Positions 1-8,492 of a stretch of 64,000 bases of DNA are shown here, one piece after another. Both the position numbers and the translations under genes were made by a program. How positions within the stretch are numbered: position 1 is the stretch's first letter; each line of letters opens with the position of its first letter. Below the pieces are notes generated by a model. That model did not search any database, was not told where the DNA came from, and worked only from the letters and a program-made list of their open reading frames with translations. The DNA comes from Leisingera sp. M658 (GTDB taxonomy: Bacteria; Pseudomonadota; Alphaproteobacteria; Rhodobacterales; Rhodobacteraceae), in the NCBI RefSeq assembly GCF_025144145.1, contig NZ_CP083552.1, positions 31,431 to 95,430 of the forward strand, read 5' to 3'.

Positions 1-1404
1 CAGATGTGCCAAACGGGAGGCAATGCCCAGCCCCAGCCCGGTCCCGCCGAAATCCCGGGTTGCGGAACTGTTGACCTGGGAAAACGCGTTGAAGACGCTG
101 GCCAGCTTGTCTTTGGGTATACCGATTCCGGTGTCTTCGACCGCGATGTTAAACCGGGTCTGTAAGGCCATTTTAGTTCCGGTGACTTTGACTGTCACGG
201 CCCCGTTCTCAGTGAATTTCACCGCGTTGCCAACCAGGTTGACGATGATCTGCCGAATCCGGCCTTCGTCGCCCATAATGGCAGAGGGCAAATCCGGTTC
301 ATACTCCAGCCGCAAGGCCACTCGGCTTTCTGCGGCTTTGGGTTCCAGCATCCGGACAACACCCGAAAGCAGGTCGCGAATATCAACTGGCTGGCTTCTG
401 AGCTCCAGCTTGCCGGACTCGATCTTCGAGAAATCGAGTATTTCATTGATGATTTCCAGCAAGGCTTCACCGGATTCCGAAATGGTCCGTGCATACAGCG
501 CCTGGTCCTCGTCCAAGTCCGTTTCCTCCAGCAATGACGCCATTCCCAACACGCCGTTCATCGGGGTTCTGATCTCGTGGCTCATGGTGGCGAGAAATTC
601 AGATTTGGCCTTGTTCCCGGCCTCAGCCTCGCGGGTTCGTTCTTTTACCTTTGCCTCAAGCGAGGCCGTAAGTTCCGTCAAATCTGCATTGCTGCGGTCG
701 AGATGGGTCAGCACCTCGGCAAAGGCCAGTGCCAAACGGCCGATTTCGTCCCGGCCGCAATCAGGGACGTCTTGGGGGCGGCTGCCTTGGCGTATGCTGT
801 CGGCAAAGACCGTCAGGCGTTTGACCGGCCGGGTGATCCGGTTGGCCATGATGATGGCGGCAAGTGATGCAAACAGCGCGCAAAATCCGGACAGCAGCAG
901 GATCCGGCTGACATGGGCCATCCATTCCTGGTCCAGACGGGCGGTGGAGAACTCAAGCACCACATAGCCAAGCCGGGTGTCCGCTGTTGCCAGAACCGGA
1001 CCCGCCACTCTGATCCGGCTGCCGTCTGTCAGGACGGTCCACTGTTTGTGATCAACAACGGTGCGCAGAAGCGGATCTGCAAACCGCTGACCGCGCAAAA
1101 GATTGTCGTCGGTGCCATCTGTCAGCACCCGGGTGCCGGCATCCAGGATCAAGGCGCGCATGGCACCTTCGCTGGCTAAAGCAGCCCCGGTTTGTTGACG
1201 TAACCGTTTGATATCTAACTCATAAAGAGGTTCAAGAACGGCTTCGCCCAGAGTTTTGGCCAGATCGGTCACATGCTGTTCATAGGCTTCGGCTGAAGTC
1301 CGGTGTGCAAGTGTGACCGAGATCGCGGCAATTGCGCCGGCTACCGCCAGTACGATCAGAACAGTGTAGACCACCAGTTTGGTTCTGAGGCTGGATCCAA
1401 GCAA
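1..1404 (-). CDS. Membrane sensor histidine kinase (3' end outside window)
   Basis: The reverse strand encodes 468 residues before the window edge. A membrane segment lies at about residues 10-31, a periplasmic sensing region at 32-165 and a second membrane segment at 166-188, followed by a HAMP-like linker (TRPVKRL). A HisKA phosphoacceptor helix carries the SHEIRTPMNG motif with His near 276. An ATPase domain shows the N-box (VNLVGNAVKFT), DTGIGIP and GGTGLGLGI. The C-terminus and any receiver domain lie outside. No ATG is available, so I infer a TTG start 1 bp past the stop of the upstream PhnD-like gene. That makes the two genes a translationally coupled pair, in which the binding protein probably presents a ligand to this kinase. 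The ligand is unknown. Confidence 0.85.
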   Translation of the reverse strand, partial: MLGSSLRTKLVVYTVLIVLAVAGAIAAISVTLAHRTSAEAYEQHVTDLAKTLGEAVLEPLYELDIKRLRQQTGAALASEGAMRALILDAGTRVLTDGTDDNLLRGQRFADPLLRTVVDHKQWTVLTDGSRIRVAGPVLATADTRLGYVVLEFSTARLDQEWMAHVSRILLLSGFCALFASLAAIIMANRITRPVKRLTVFADSIRQGSRPQDVPDCGRDEIGRLALAFAEVLTHLDRSNADLTELTASLEAKVKERTREAEAGNKAKSEFLATMSHEIRTPMNGVLGMASLLEETDLDEDQALYARTISESGEALLEIINEILDFSKIESGKLELRSQPVDIRDLLSGVVRMLEPKAAESRVALRLEYEPDLPSAIMGDEGRIRQIIVNLVGNAVKFTENGAVTVKVTGTKMALQTRFNIAVEDTGIGIPKDKLASVFNAFSQVNSSATRDFGGTGLGLGIASRLAHL

Positions 1405-1405
1405 A

Positions 1406-2302
1406 TCAGCCCCCGCCGATGAGAAGCGCAACCGGAGTCTGGAATTGCTTCAGCAGGTTCAGGGTGGGTGCGGGTATGGGATCGAATTTGCTGGTTTCTT
1501 CAAAGCTCAGCAAAGCACTGCGGCCTGCTGCGGATTGATCCATGCCTGTCAGCACAGCCAGCAGTGCCCGGGAAAATGCGGCGGAGGCATCAGGTGGAAC
1601 GCTGACGACATGGCGCGGGATGGCTTTGGTTTCCAGAATGATTGAAAGATCGTCAAAATCGCCGCCTGCCTGCATTTTCAGGCCCTGCAATGACATGGCA
1701 CCGGCATCCACCAGCCCGCGCAGTACCCATTCGATGGTATTTCCATCGTCGCCGGAAAAGACATAGGCGGCGCCGCTGGCCGGGCGCGCGGCCCGTGGAT
1801 CGGGGAGGGCGGTCAGCGGGGCGATCCGGTCCCCGATGGCGAGCCGCGGCAGGATGTAGCCACTGGAGGAAAACGGTTCCTCAAAGGCGACAACCTTGCC
1901 CTTGAGGTCTTTGAGCGACCGGATGCCGCTGTCCCGGCGGGCAAAGATAACGGATTGGTATTGGGCGGTTCCCTTTTTCCACCGGCGGGCCAGCAGGCGG
2001 CTGCCGCATTCAGCACGGACCGCCAGCGATACCAGCGGGCTGTCAATGTAGATGTCGACGGCACCTGTGCGCAGGAGTTCGGACATATCGCTGATGTCCC
2101 GAGCAATTGTCACACTGGCGCCGGTGATGCCCTGATCCTGCAGCTGCGCTGCAAGGTGCCGGGCAAAGGGCAGGAAGGCGCGGGTTTCCTTGACCGGCTC
2201 GTCGCTGATGGTGCCGATCACCAGCATCCGGGCAGCGGCGGTCTGGCCGGTCAACAGGCCAAGGCACAGGCAGAGCAGATATACCGGTTTTTTGAAATGC
2301 AT
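1406..2302 (-). CDS. PhnD-like periplasmic phosphate/phosphonate-type binding protein
   Basis: The product has about 298 residues. It starts with a signal peptide (MHFKKPVYLLCLCLGLLTG, then an AAA cleavage region) and continues as a type 2 periplasmic binding fold of the PhnD/PtxB family, including LKDLKGKVVAFEEPFSSSGY. I chose the second ATG because a GAGG sits 7 bp upstream of it; a start four codons earlier is possible. No ABC permease or ATPase gene is adjacent. Instead the stop abuts a histidine kinase gene, so the likely role is a soluble sensor for the kinase rather than nutrient import. The true ligand cannot be read from sequence. Confidence 0.8.
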   Translation of the reverse strand: MHFKKPVYLLCLCLGLLTGQTAAARMLVIGTISDEPVKETRAFLPFARHLAAQLQDQGITGASVTIARDISDMSELLRTGAVDIYIDSPLVSLAVRAECGSRLLARRWKKGTAQYQSVIFARRDSGIRSLKDLKGKVVAFEEPFSSSGYILPRLAIGDRIAPLTALPDPRAARPASGAAYVFSGDDGNTIEWVLRGLVDAGAMSLQGLKMQAGGDFDDLSIILETKAIPRHVVSVPPDASAAFSRALLAVLTGMDQSAAGRSALLSFEETSKFDPIPAPTLNLLKQFQTPVALLIGGG

Positions 2303-2592
2303 GGCTGGCCTCATTCTTGAAAAACAGCGCGACTGATGAGTGCTTCTTTACCGCACAAATTGCGTACAAAAAGGTAAAAGGTCGATTTTTAACTTGTCTG
2401 CGGCGCTGATGACACTGGCAGCGGCGGCGCGCGGACAGGCCGGGGCAAGGGCCGGGGCGGGGGCAAGGACCGGGGCAGAAACGAGGGCAGGGCAGGCGGC
2501 ACCGGAATCGGGCCGACCGCTGCCCGCCGTTCAAATCAGCCGGAGCCGCAGGAAACCGGGAAACGGTTGCGCCGGCGGGACAGGCAGGGCGC
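2303..2592. other. Intergenic region with G-rich degenerate direct repeats
   Basis: No gene is visible here. About 2436-2505 holds imperfect direct copies of a purine-rich unit around GGCCGGGGC and GGGGCAAGG. The left part (2330-2395) is AT-richer and should hold the leftward promoter of the PhnD-like/kinase pair; a short inverted repeat CGCA-N5-TGCG lies near 2353-2365. Both flanking genes read leftward. Confidence 0.5.
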
Positions 2593-3366
2593 CTAGGCCA
2601 GATCAGACAGGCTGGCTGCGGCTCTTTGCAGGACGGGCAGGAAATCTGTCAGATCCTGCAGGCTGCGGCGCTGCACCGGGGCGTGCACCGACAGCGTGGC
2701 CAGCAGCCGGCTGTGCGTGTCCCGCACCGGCACGGCGACGGCAACCATGCCGGAGATGAACTCCTCGGCGTCGGTCGAATAGCCGCGGCTGCGGATGGCG
2801 GCCAATTCAGTGCTGAGGGCATCCGGATCGGTGCAGCTTTGCCCGGTCACCGCCTGCAGCGGGCGGGCGTGCAGGACGGCCTGCAGGGTGCTGGGCTTCA
2901 GAGATGACAGATACATCTTGCCGCTGGCGGTGCAGTGGAACGGCACCTGGGTGCCGATCGGCAGCTGGATGCGCAGCGGCCATTTGGTTTCCACCCGGTC
3001 GAGGTAGATCATGCCTTCGCGGTCGGGGGTGGCGAGGTTGCAGGTTTCGCCCAGCTCCTCTGCCACGCCTTTCAGGATGCTGAGCCGGGCGGTGCGCAGA
3101 TGTTCGGATGACATGGTATCCAGCGCCATCCGGCGCAGGCGGGGGCCGGGACCATAGGCGCGCCCGTCAAGGTCGCGCTGCAAAAACCCTTCACCCTCGG
3201 CGGTTTGCATCAACCGGTGCACGGTGGGCTTGGGCAGGCCCATCGCTTCGATCATCTCGGCCGGTTTGACGGCGGTGCCGCGGCGGGCGATCTCCTCCAG
3301 CAGCACCAGCAGGCGCAGGTTGGTGGGGATCTGCCCCGGTTTGTTTTCGGACCCGTCGTCTGCCAT
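2593..3366 (-). CDS. IclR-family transcriptional regulator
   Basis: 257 residues, normal length for IclR regulators. The N-terminal winged helix-turn-helix (about 18-80) includes the segment KPAEMIEAMGLPKPTVHRLM. The C-terminal effector-binding domain contains FHCTASGKMYLS and the late GMVAVAVPV region typical of the family. It is read leftward 13 bp after the TRAP large permease gene, so it probably lies at the end of the TRAP operon and controls it and/or the divergent GMC dehydrogenase. The effector is unknown, presumably the TRAP substrate or a product of the dehydrogenase. Confidence 0.9.
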   Translation of the reverse strand: MADDGSENKPGQIPTNLRLLVLLEEIARRGTAVKPAEMIEAMGLPKPTVHRLMQTAEGEGFLQRDLDGRAYGPGPRLRRMALDTMSSEHLRTARLSILKGVAEELGETCNLATPDREGMIYLDRVETKWPLRIQLPIGTQVPFHCTASGKMYLSSLKPSTLQAVLHARPLQAVTGQSCTDPDALSTELAAIRSRGYSTDAEEFISGMVAVAVPVRDTHSRLLATLSVHAPVQRRSLQDLTDFLPVLQRAAASLSDLA

Positions 3367-3379
3367 CGCTGCCTTATCC

Positions 3380-4738
3380 CTACTTACCCGGCAGCAGCAC
3401 CAGCGCGAAACCGGGCACCAGCGAGACCAGCACCCAGACCCCGATCAGGGCTGCAAGGTAAGGGACTGTATAGCGAAGCAGGCGGAAATACGGAACACCG
3501 GTGACGCCGGATGCGACATAGAGGTTGAGGCCGTAGGGCGGGGTGATGAAGCCGATGGAGGCGCCGACCAGGAAGATCACCGAGAAATGGATCGGATCAA
3601 CCCCGACAGAGGCCGCGATGGGGGCCAGGATCGGGGCAAGGATGATGGTGACCGGCAGGCTTTCCAGCACCATGCCGGAGAAGAACACAATCACCATCGA
3701 GGTGAACAGCACCGCATGGTAGCCGCCCATCGAGGTGACAAAATCGCCGATGGTCTGCTGGGCGCCCAGCAGTGACAGGATCTGCTGCATCACCACCGAG
3801 ATTGCGATCAGCGGCGCCAGAATGCCGGTGATCTGCGCCGAGCGCACCACGATTGAGGGGATCTGCGGGATGGTGAAGCCTTCGACCACCAGCATCTCGG
3901 CATAGGATTTCTCCTCCCATGTCTTGCCGCTGCCGGCGCCGGTGAGTTTGGTTGCCACCCAGGACAGCACGCCTGCGATGACGCAGAAACCGACGGTGAC
4001 GCCTGCGGCCTCGGTGGGGGAGAACTTGCCGGTGTAGATGCCCCAGAGCACCAGCCCGATGGCAAAGAAGCCAAGCCAGGCGCCAAAGGCGGTTTTCAGC
4101 ACCCGGTTCAGCTGCAGCGGAATCAGGAAGCCCCAGCCGTTGCGGCGGCAGATGATCCAGCAGGCGAATTGCATGCCGACGACCATCATTGCACCGGGCA
4201 GGATGCCGGCCACAAACAGGTCTGAGATCGGCAGGTTCATCAGGAAGCCGTAGACGATGAAGATGATCGAGGGCGGGATGATGATACCCACGGTGCCGCC
4301 TGCGGCGGCGGTGGCGGCCGAGAAGCGCTCGTCATAGCCGCCTTTGACCATTTCCGGGTGCAGCATGGAGCCGATAGTGGCCGTTGTCGCCGAGTTAGAG
4401 CCTGATATCGCAGCAAACAGCCCGCAGGCGCCCAGCGAGGCCATTGCCAGACCGCCGCGCATCCAGCCGAGGCAGGCATAGGCGAAATCAGACAGGCGCC
4501 GGGCAATGCCGGACTGGTTGATCAGGTCGCCGGTGAGGATGAACAACGGCATCGCCAAGAGGGCAAAGCCCTTGTTGAAGACGTTCAGCAGCTCGGCGCC
4601 CATATTGTCGAGGGTCAGCCCCAGCACAAAGGAGCAGCCAATGACCCAATAGCCGATCACCAGCAGCACCGGCACGCCGAGCATGAACAGAAAGGTGACC
4701 CCAAGCGAGATCAGCGTAACCCAGGTTCCGGTGTCCAT
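3380..4738 (-). CDS. TRAP transporter large permease (DctM-like)
   Basis: 452 residues with about a dozen hydrophobic segments, as expected for the 12-TM ion-coupled TRAP subunit. Family features include GLFAAISGSNSATTATIG, the IIIPPSIIFIVYG segment and a late GFITPPYGLNLYVA segment. Its start overlaps the stop of the small permease by one base (ATGA), which indicates translational coupling. It drives uptake of whatever the partner DctP protein binds. The IclR gene follows in the same direction. Confidence 0.95.
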   Translation of the reverse strand: MDTGTWVTLISLGVTFLFMLGVPVLLVIGYWVIGCSFVLGLTLDNMGAELLNVFNKGFALLAMPLFILTGDLINQSGIARRLSDFAYACLGWMRGGLAMASLGACGLFAAISGSNSATTATIGSMLHPEMVKGGYDERFSAATAAAGGTVGIIIPPSIIFIVYGFLMNLPISDLFVAGILPGAMMVVGMQFACWIICRRNGWGFLIPLQLNRVLKTAFGAWLGFFAIGLVLWGIYTGKFSPTEAAGVTVGFCVIAGVLSWVATKLTGAGSGKTWEEKSYAEMLVVEGFTIPQIPSIVVRSAQITGILAPLIAISVVMQQILSLLGAQQTIGDFVTSMGGYHAVLFTSMVIVFFSGMVLESLPVTIILAPILAPIAASVGVDPIHFSVIFLVGASIGFITPPYGLNLYVASGVTGVPYFRLLRYTVPYLAALIGVWVLVSLVPGFALVLLPGK

Positions 4739-5406
4739 CAGACGTCTCCTCCGATCACGGCCTGTTTGATCAGCGGCGCGCCGCTGCGGAAGTTGCGGAT
4801 GTCATCGGCGAGGTTTTCAAAAACCCGGCCGATCATCAGGATAAAGGCCAGCGGCGCGGTGATCAGGAACCACCATTGCAGCACGCTGTCGGTGCCCAGC
4901 ACGATCTGAAAATTCGACGCCGACAGCGCCGTCATCCGGCTGGTGGTGACAAAGACAATGACGGCAAAGCCGAACCACAGCACCGCATCCAGGGTCAGAC
5001 AGCCCATCTGCGCCCAGCGGGGCATGATGGTGCGGAATTCGTTGAAGCTGAGATGGGTGCGCAGGCGCACGTTGAAGGCGGCGCCGAACCAGGCCATCAC
5101 CATGAACAGCAGGGGCGGGATGGTGGTGGACCAGGGCTGCTGGTTCTTGAACACAAAGCGGTCGATCACGCCCCAGAAGATGATAAAGGCAATGGCCAGA
5201 TAGCTCCACACCATGATTGTGCGCTCCAGGTGGCGGTCCAGCAGCGGCACCAGCCGGTAGACCAGCATCACCAGCACCCCGCCAAGGGCCGCCGCAAGGG
5301 TGCCAAGCACCCAGGCGGCGTTGCTTTGCAGGGCGTTGCGGATTTCCCAGCTGTCTTGCGATGCAAATGCGCTGAAAATCGCGCTGATATCAGACCAGAG
5401 CGTCAT
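4738..5406 (-). CDS. TRAP transporter small permease (DctQ-like)
   Basis: 222 residues, predicted four membrane helices, on the long side for DctQ. The pattern of hydrophobic segments and its place directly before dctM support the call. It lies about 97 bp downstream of dctP, with a strong intercistronic hairpin between them, and forms the membrane complex with DctM. Confidence 0.88.
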   Translation of the reverse strand: MTLWSDISAIFSAFASQDSWEIRNALQSNAAWVLGTLAAALGGVLVMLVYRLVPLLDRHLERTIMVWSYLAIAFIIFWGVIDRFVFKNQQPWSTTIPPLLFMVMAWFGAAFNVRLRTHLSFNEFRTIMPRWAQMGCLTLDAVLWFGFAVIVFVTTSRMTALSASNFQIVLGTDSVLQWWFLITAPLAFILMIGRVFENLADDIRNFRSGAPLIKQAVIGGDV

Positions 5407-5449
5407 GCGTTCCTCCCATCAAGCCCCCGGTCTCCCGTTCCGGAGGGGC

Positions 5450-5481
5450 GGGGTCCGGCGCGTGCTGCGGCGCCGGACCCC
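5450..5481 (-). terminator. Intercistronic GC hairpin between dctP and dctQ
   Basis: A perfect 12-bp inverted repeat (GGGGTCCGGCGC / GCGCCGGACCCC) with an 8-base loop lies downstream of dctP in the leftward transcript. No U-tract follows. It is probably an mRNA stabiliser or attenuator that lets the binding protein be made in excess over the permeases. Confidence 0.7.
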
Positions 5482-5503
5482 GTTGTTTCAGCCTAGGCGG
5501 CGG

Positions 5504-6736
5504 TCAGCCCTTCCACCAGCGGCGGGGTTCCACGTTTTCGGGCTTCATGTCTTTGTCGACCTCGCGCGCGATGTTGTAGATTTCCTGATAGGTGTCGATG
5601 CCGCCGGCCCAGCCGTTCAGACGGTCGCGCCATTGCTCCCACAGCTGCGGCTGGAACTCGGGTGAGCACATTTCCTCGGCCATGCGGATTTCGCTGTCCG
5701 GCAGGAAGGCGGGGCGCACGTCGTTTTCCACAAACATGGTGCCCGGCAGCTGCGGATCGGAGAAACCGACGGTTTTGACCAGGGCGGCCTCATTCGCGGC
5801 CTGCACATGGGCCTGCGCCCAATAGGCGCTCTCCAGTACCGCGTCCTGCAGGTAGCCTTCGAGACTGTCAAAGACCTTGGCCGACATTGAGGTATGTTCG
5901 GTGCCGCAGAAGAATTTGAGGTCCACCGACTGCGAAACCACCGGCGACATGTTGGCATAGGCCACTGCCGAGGCCCAGGTTTCGGCGCCGTCGATCAGAC
6001 CCTGTTTCAGGCCGTCCAGGGTTTCCTCCCAGGCGACGGGGACCGGGTTCAGGTTCAGCGCCTTCATGGCGATGCGGCCCAGCTGGGTGCCGGTGACGCG
6101 GTTCTTGGTGCCGAACAGCTGCTCCAGCTTGGTAATGGTCGGCGCGTCCTTGTATTTCAGGCCCAGCTGAATGCCGCGGAGTTCACAGTGGCTGAACAGG
6201 AATTTCAGCCCGTGGCGTTTTTCCAGCGGGTCGCGCAGGATTTCCTGGCTCTTGGGGTGGTACAGGAAATGATACTGCGAGGCGCGGCCGGGGAACATGA
6301 AGGCATAGTCCAGCACGTTCAGATAGGGCGCGCCGCCGGCCGAGTTCTGGGTGGAGGCAGCGTAGATATCAACGATGCCCTGCTGGGTTTTCTCCACACA
6401 GCTCAGCTGGCCGCAGATCTGGTTGTCGCCGATGAATTCGATGCGGATCTCGCCATCGGTGCGGGATTCAAGGTCGCGGGCGAACTCCAGCGCGCCGGCC
6501 CGTTCGATCAGCAGGTTGCGGGCGTTAAAACCCGAGGCGCCGAATTTCAGCGTGTGTTTGGCGGGCTTGGAAAAGCGCCGCTCGTAAGTCGATTCTGCGG
6601 CTGATGCGAGATTCGCCAGGCTCATCGCGCCGCCAAAACTGCCGGCCGCCAGCAGGGTCGAGCTCATCCCGTAAGTGCCTGCAACCTTGAACAGATCCCG
6701 CCGCGATATGCGGTTCAGTTTGTCGGTGACCCCCAT
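5504..6736 (-). CDS. TRAP transporter substrate-binding protein (DctP-like), Tat-type signal
   Basis: About 410 residues. The start was moved to the second ATG because GGAGGAAAATT precedes it directly; the upstream ATG has no ribosome site. The N-terminus has a twin-arginine-type signal (SRRDLFKVAG) and a hydrophobic stretch rich in Ala and Gly. The mature part is a DctP-fold solute receptor, including the region around GTQLGRIAMKALNLNPVPV and the conserved QGLIDGAETW segment. It captures the substrate in the periplasm for the DctQM permease. The substrate is unknown; a nearby GMC dehydrogenase hints at an alcohol or a related carboxylate. Confidence 0.93.
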   Translation of the reverse strand: MGVTDKLNRISRRDLFKVAGTYGMSSTLLAAGSFGGAMSLANLASAAESTYERRFSKPAKHTLKFGASGFNARNLLIERAGALEFARDLESRTDGEIRIEFIGDNQICGQLSCVEKTQQGIVDIYAASTQNSAGGAPYLNVLDYAFMFPGRASQYHFLYHPKSQEILRDPLEKRHGLKFLFSHCELRGIQLGLKYKDAPTITKLEQLFGTKNRVTGTQLGRIAMKALNLNPVPVAWEETLDGLKQGLIDGAETWASAVAYANMSPVVSQSVDLKFFCGTEHTSMSAKVFDSLEGYLQDAVLESAYWAQAHVQAANEAALVKTVGFSDPQLPGTMFVENDVRPAFLPDSEIRMAEEMCSPEFQPQLWEQWRDRLNGWAGGIDTYQEIYNIAREVDKDMKPENVEPRRWWKG

Positions 6737-6844
6737 AATTTTCCTCCCTAAGATCAATTATTGAGACGTTTGGTATCAAAAATAGCTAGTATATTTCATG
6801 CAATCTGTATAGAAGTTTTTTCCTGACAGAGTCGGGAGAGGGTC
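6737..6844. promoter_or_regulatory. Divergent promoter region, TRAP operon / GMC dehydrogenase
   Basis: This AT-rich 108-bp region separates dctP (leftward) from the GMC gene (rightward). It carries the GGAGGAAA ribosome site of dctP and GGGAGAGGG before the GTG start of the GMC gene. The AT-rich core (6755-6820) should contain both promoters and probably the IclR operator; I cannot place these precisely. Confidence 0.55.
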
Positions 6845-8440
6845 GTGGAAGCAGATTTCATTGTTATCGGAGCAGGGTCATCGGGCTGCGTGATCGCCAA
6901 CCGGCTGAGTGCGGATCCGCGCAATAAGGTGGTGCTGCTGGAGGCCGGCGGGCGGGACACAAACCCCTGGATCCACATCCCCGTCGGCTATTTCAAAACC
7001 ATGCATAACCCGTCTGTTGACTGGTGTTACAAGACGGAAGCAGATCCGGGGCTGAACGGGCGCTCGATCGACTGGCCGCGGGGCAAGGTTCTGGGCGGGT
7101 CGTCCTCGTTGAACGGGTTGTTGTATGTGCGCGGCCAAAAGGAGGATTACGACCGCTGGCGCCAGATGGGCAATGAGGGCTGGGGCTGGGACGATGTGCT
7201 GCCCCTGTTCAAACGATCCGAGGATCAGGAGCGCGGCGCGGATGAGTTTCATGGTGCTGGCGGGCCGCTGACAGTCTCTAACATGCGGATTCAGCGCCCG
7301 ATTTGCGATGCCTGGGTGGCGGCGGCGCAGGAGGCGGGATATCCGTTCAACCCCGATTACAACGGGGCCGCGCAGGAGGGGGTGGGGTATTTCCAACTGA
7401 CCACCCGCAACGGGCGGCGCTGCAGTGCTGCGGTGGCGTTTTTGAAACCGGCGCGCGAGCGGGCAAATCTGCAGATCATCACCAATGCGCTGGTAGAAAA
7501 GATTGATCTGGACGGGCGCCGGGTCACTGGCGTGACCTATCTGGACCGGGCCGGCCAGCGGCAAAGCCTGACCGCGCGCAAGGAGGTGATCCTGTCGGCG
7601 GGGGCCATCAATTCGCCGCAGACGCTGATGCTGTCGGGGATCGGCCCGGCGGAGCAGCTGAAGGCCAACGGTGTTGAGGTGGCGGTGGATCTGCCGGGGG
7701 TGGGGCAGGGGCTGCAGGACCATCTGCAGGCGCGGCTGGTCTACAAATGCAATGAGCCGACGCTGAACGACGAGGTGCGCAGCCTGTTCAATCAGGCGCG
7801 GATTGCGCTGAAATATGCGCTGTTCCGGGCCGGGCCGATGACGATGGCGGCCAGTCTGGCGACCGGTTTCATGAAAACCCGGCCGGATCTGGCGACGCCG
7901 GACATTCAGTTTCATGTGCAGCCCTGGTCGGCGGACAGCCCCGGCGAGGGGGTGCATCCGTTTTCGGCCTTTACCATGTCGGTGTGTCAGCTGCGGCCCG
8001 AAAGCCGGGGTGAGATCCGGCTGAACGGGCCGGATCCGAAGACCTATCCGAAGATCCACCCGAACTATCTGGCGACAGAGACGGATTGCCGGACCCTGGT
8101 GGACGGGGTGAACATTGCCCGGCGCATTGCCCGGCATAATCCGCTGGCGTCCAAGATCGCTGCGGAGTTCCGGCCTGATGCGGATCTCGCGATGGAGGAT
8201 TACGCGGGCACGCTGGACTGGGCGCGCGGCAATTCGGTGTCTATTTACCACCCCACCGGCACCTGCAGGATGGGGCAGGGGGCGGATGCGGTGGTGGACG
8301 CCGGGTTGCGGGTGCACGGGGTGCAAGGGCTGCGGGTGGCGGATTGTTCGATCATGCCCGAGATTGTCTCGGGCAATACCAATGCGCCGGCCATCATGAT
8401 CGGGGAAAAGGCCAGCGATCTGGTGATGGCTGCAGACTGA
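6845..8440 (+). CDS. GMC-family FAD-dependent alcohol/choline dehydrogenase-like oxidoreductase
   Basis: 531 residues, normal for GMC enzymes. The ADP-binding motif near the start is GAGSSGCVIANRL. The GMC signature around residue 80 includes GRSIDWPRGKVLGGSSSLNG, and the second signature around 255 includes GAINSPQTLMLSGIGP. The C-terminal active-site region contains YHPTGTCRMG and a later SGNTNAPAIMIGEKASD segment. The start is GTG with a good purine-rich ribosome site. It oxidises an alcohol to an aldehyde or acid with FAD. It is divergent from a TRAP operon and a nearby IclR gene, which suggests one uptake-and-oxidation unit. Assignment to choline specifically is not supported. Confidence 0.92.
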   Translation: MEADFIVIGAGSSGCVIANRLSADPRNKVVLLEAGGRDTNPWIHIPVGYFKTMHNPSVDWCYKTEADPGLNGRSIDWPRGKVLGGSSSLNGLLYVRGQKEDYDRWRQMGNEGWGWDDVLPLFKRSEDQERGADEFHGAGGPLTVSNMRIQRPICDAWVAAAQEAGYPFNPDYNGAAQEGVGYFQLTTRNGRRCSAAVAFLKPARERANLQIITNALVEKIDLDGRRVTGVTYLDRAGQRQSLTARKEVILSAGAINSPQTLMLSGIGPAEQLKANGVEVAVDLPGVGQGLQDHLQARLVYKCNEPTLNDEVRSLFNQARIALKYALFRAGPMTMAASLATGFMKTRPDLATPDIQFHVQPWSADSPGEGVHPFSAFTMSVCQLRPESRGEIRLNGPDPKTYPKIHPNYLATETDCRTLVDGVNIARRIARHNPLASKIAAEFRPDADLAMEDYAGTLDWARGNSVSIYHPTGTCRMGQGADAVVDAGLRVHGVQGLRVADCSIMPEIVSGNTNAPAIMIGEKASDLVMAAD

Positions 8441-8455
8441 GAGAAGCAGAGAGAC

Positions 8456-8492
8456 GGCGGCAATCGCTGGATTGCCGCCGCCTGTGGTTTTT
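8456..8492 (+). terminator. Rho-independent terminator after the GMC gene
   Basis: A perfect 10-bp stem (GGCGGCAATC / GATTGCCGCC) with a GCTG loop is followed within 8 bases by a run of T. It terminates the rightward GMC transcript. Its T run reaches the stop codon of the convergent RTX gene. Confidence 0.85.
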
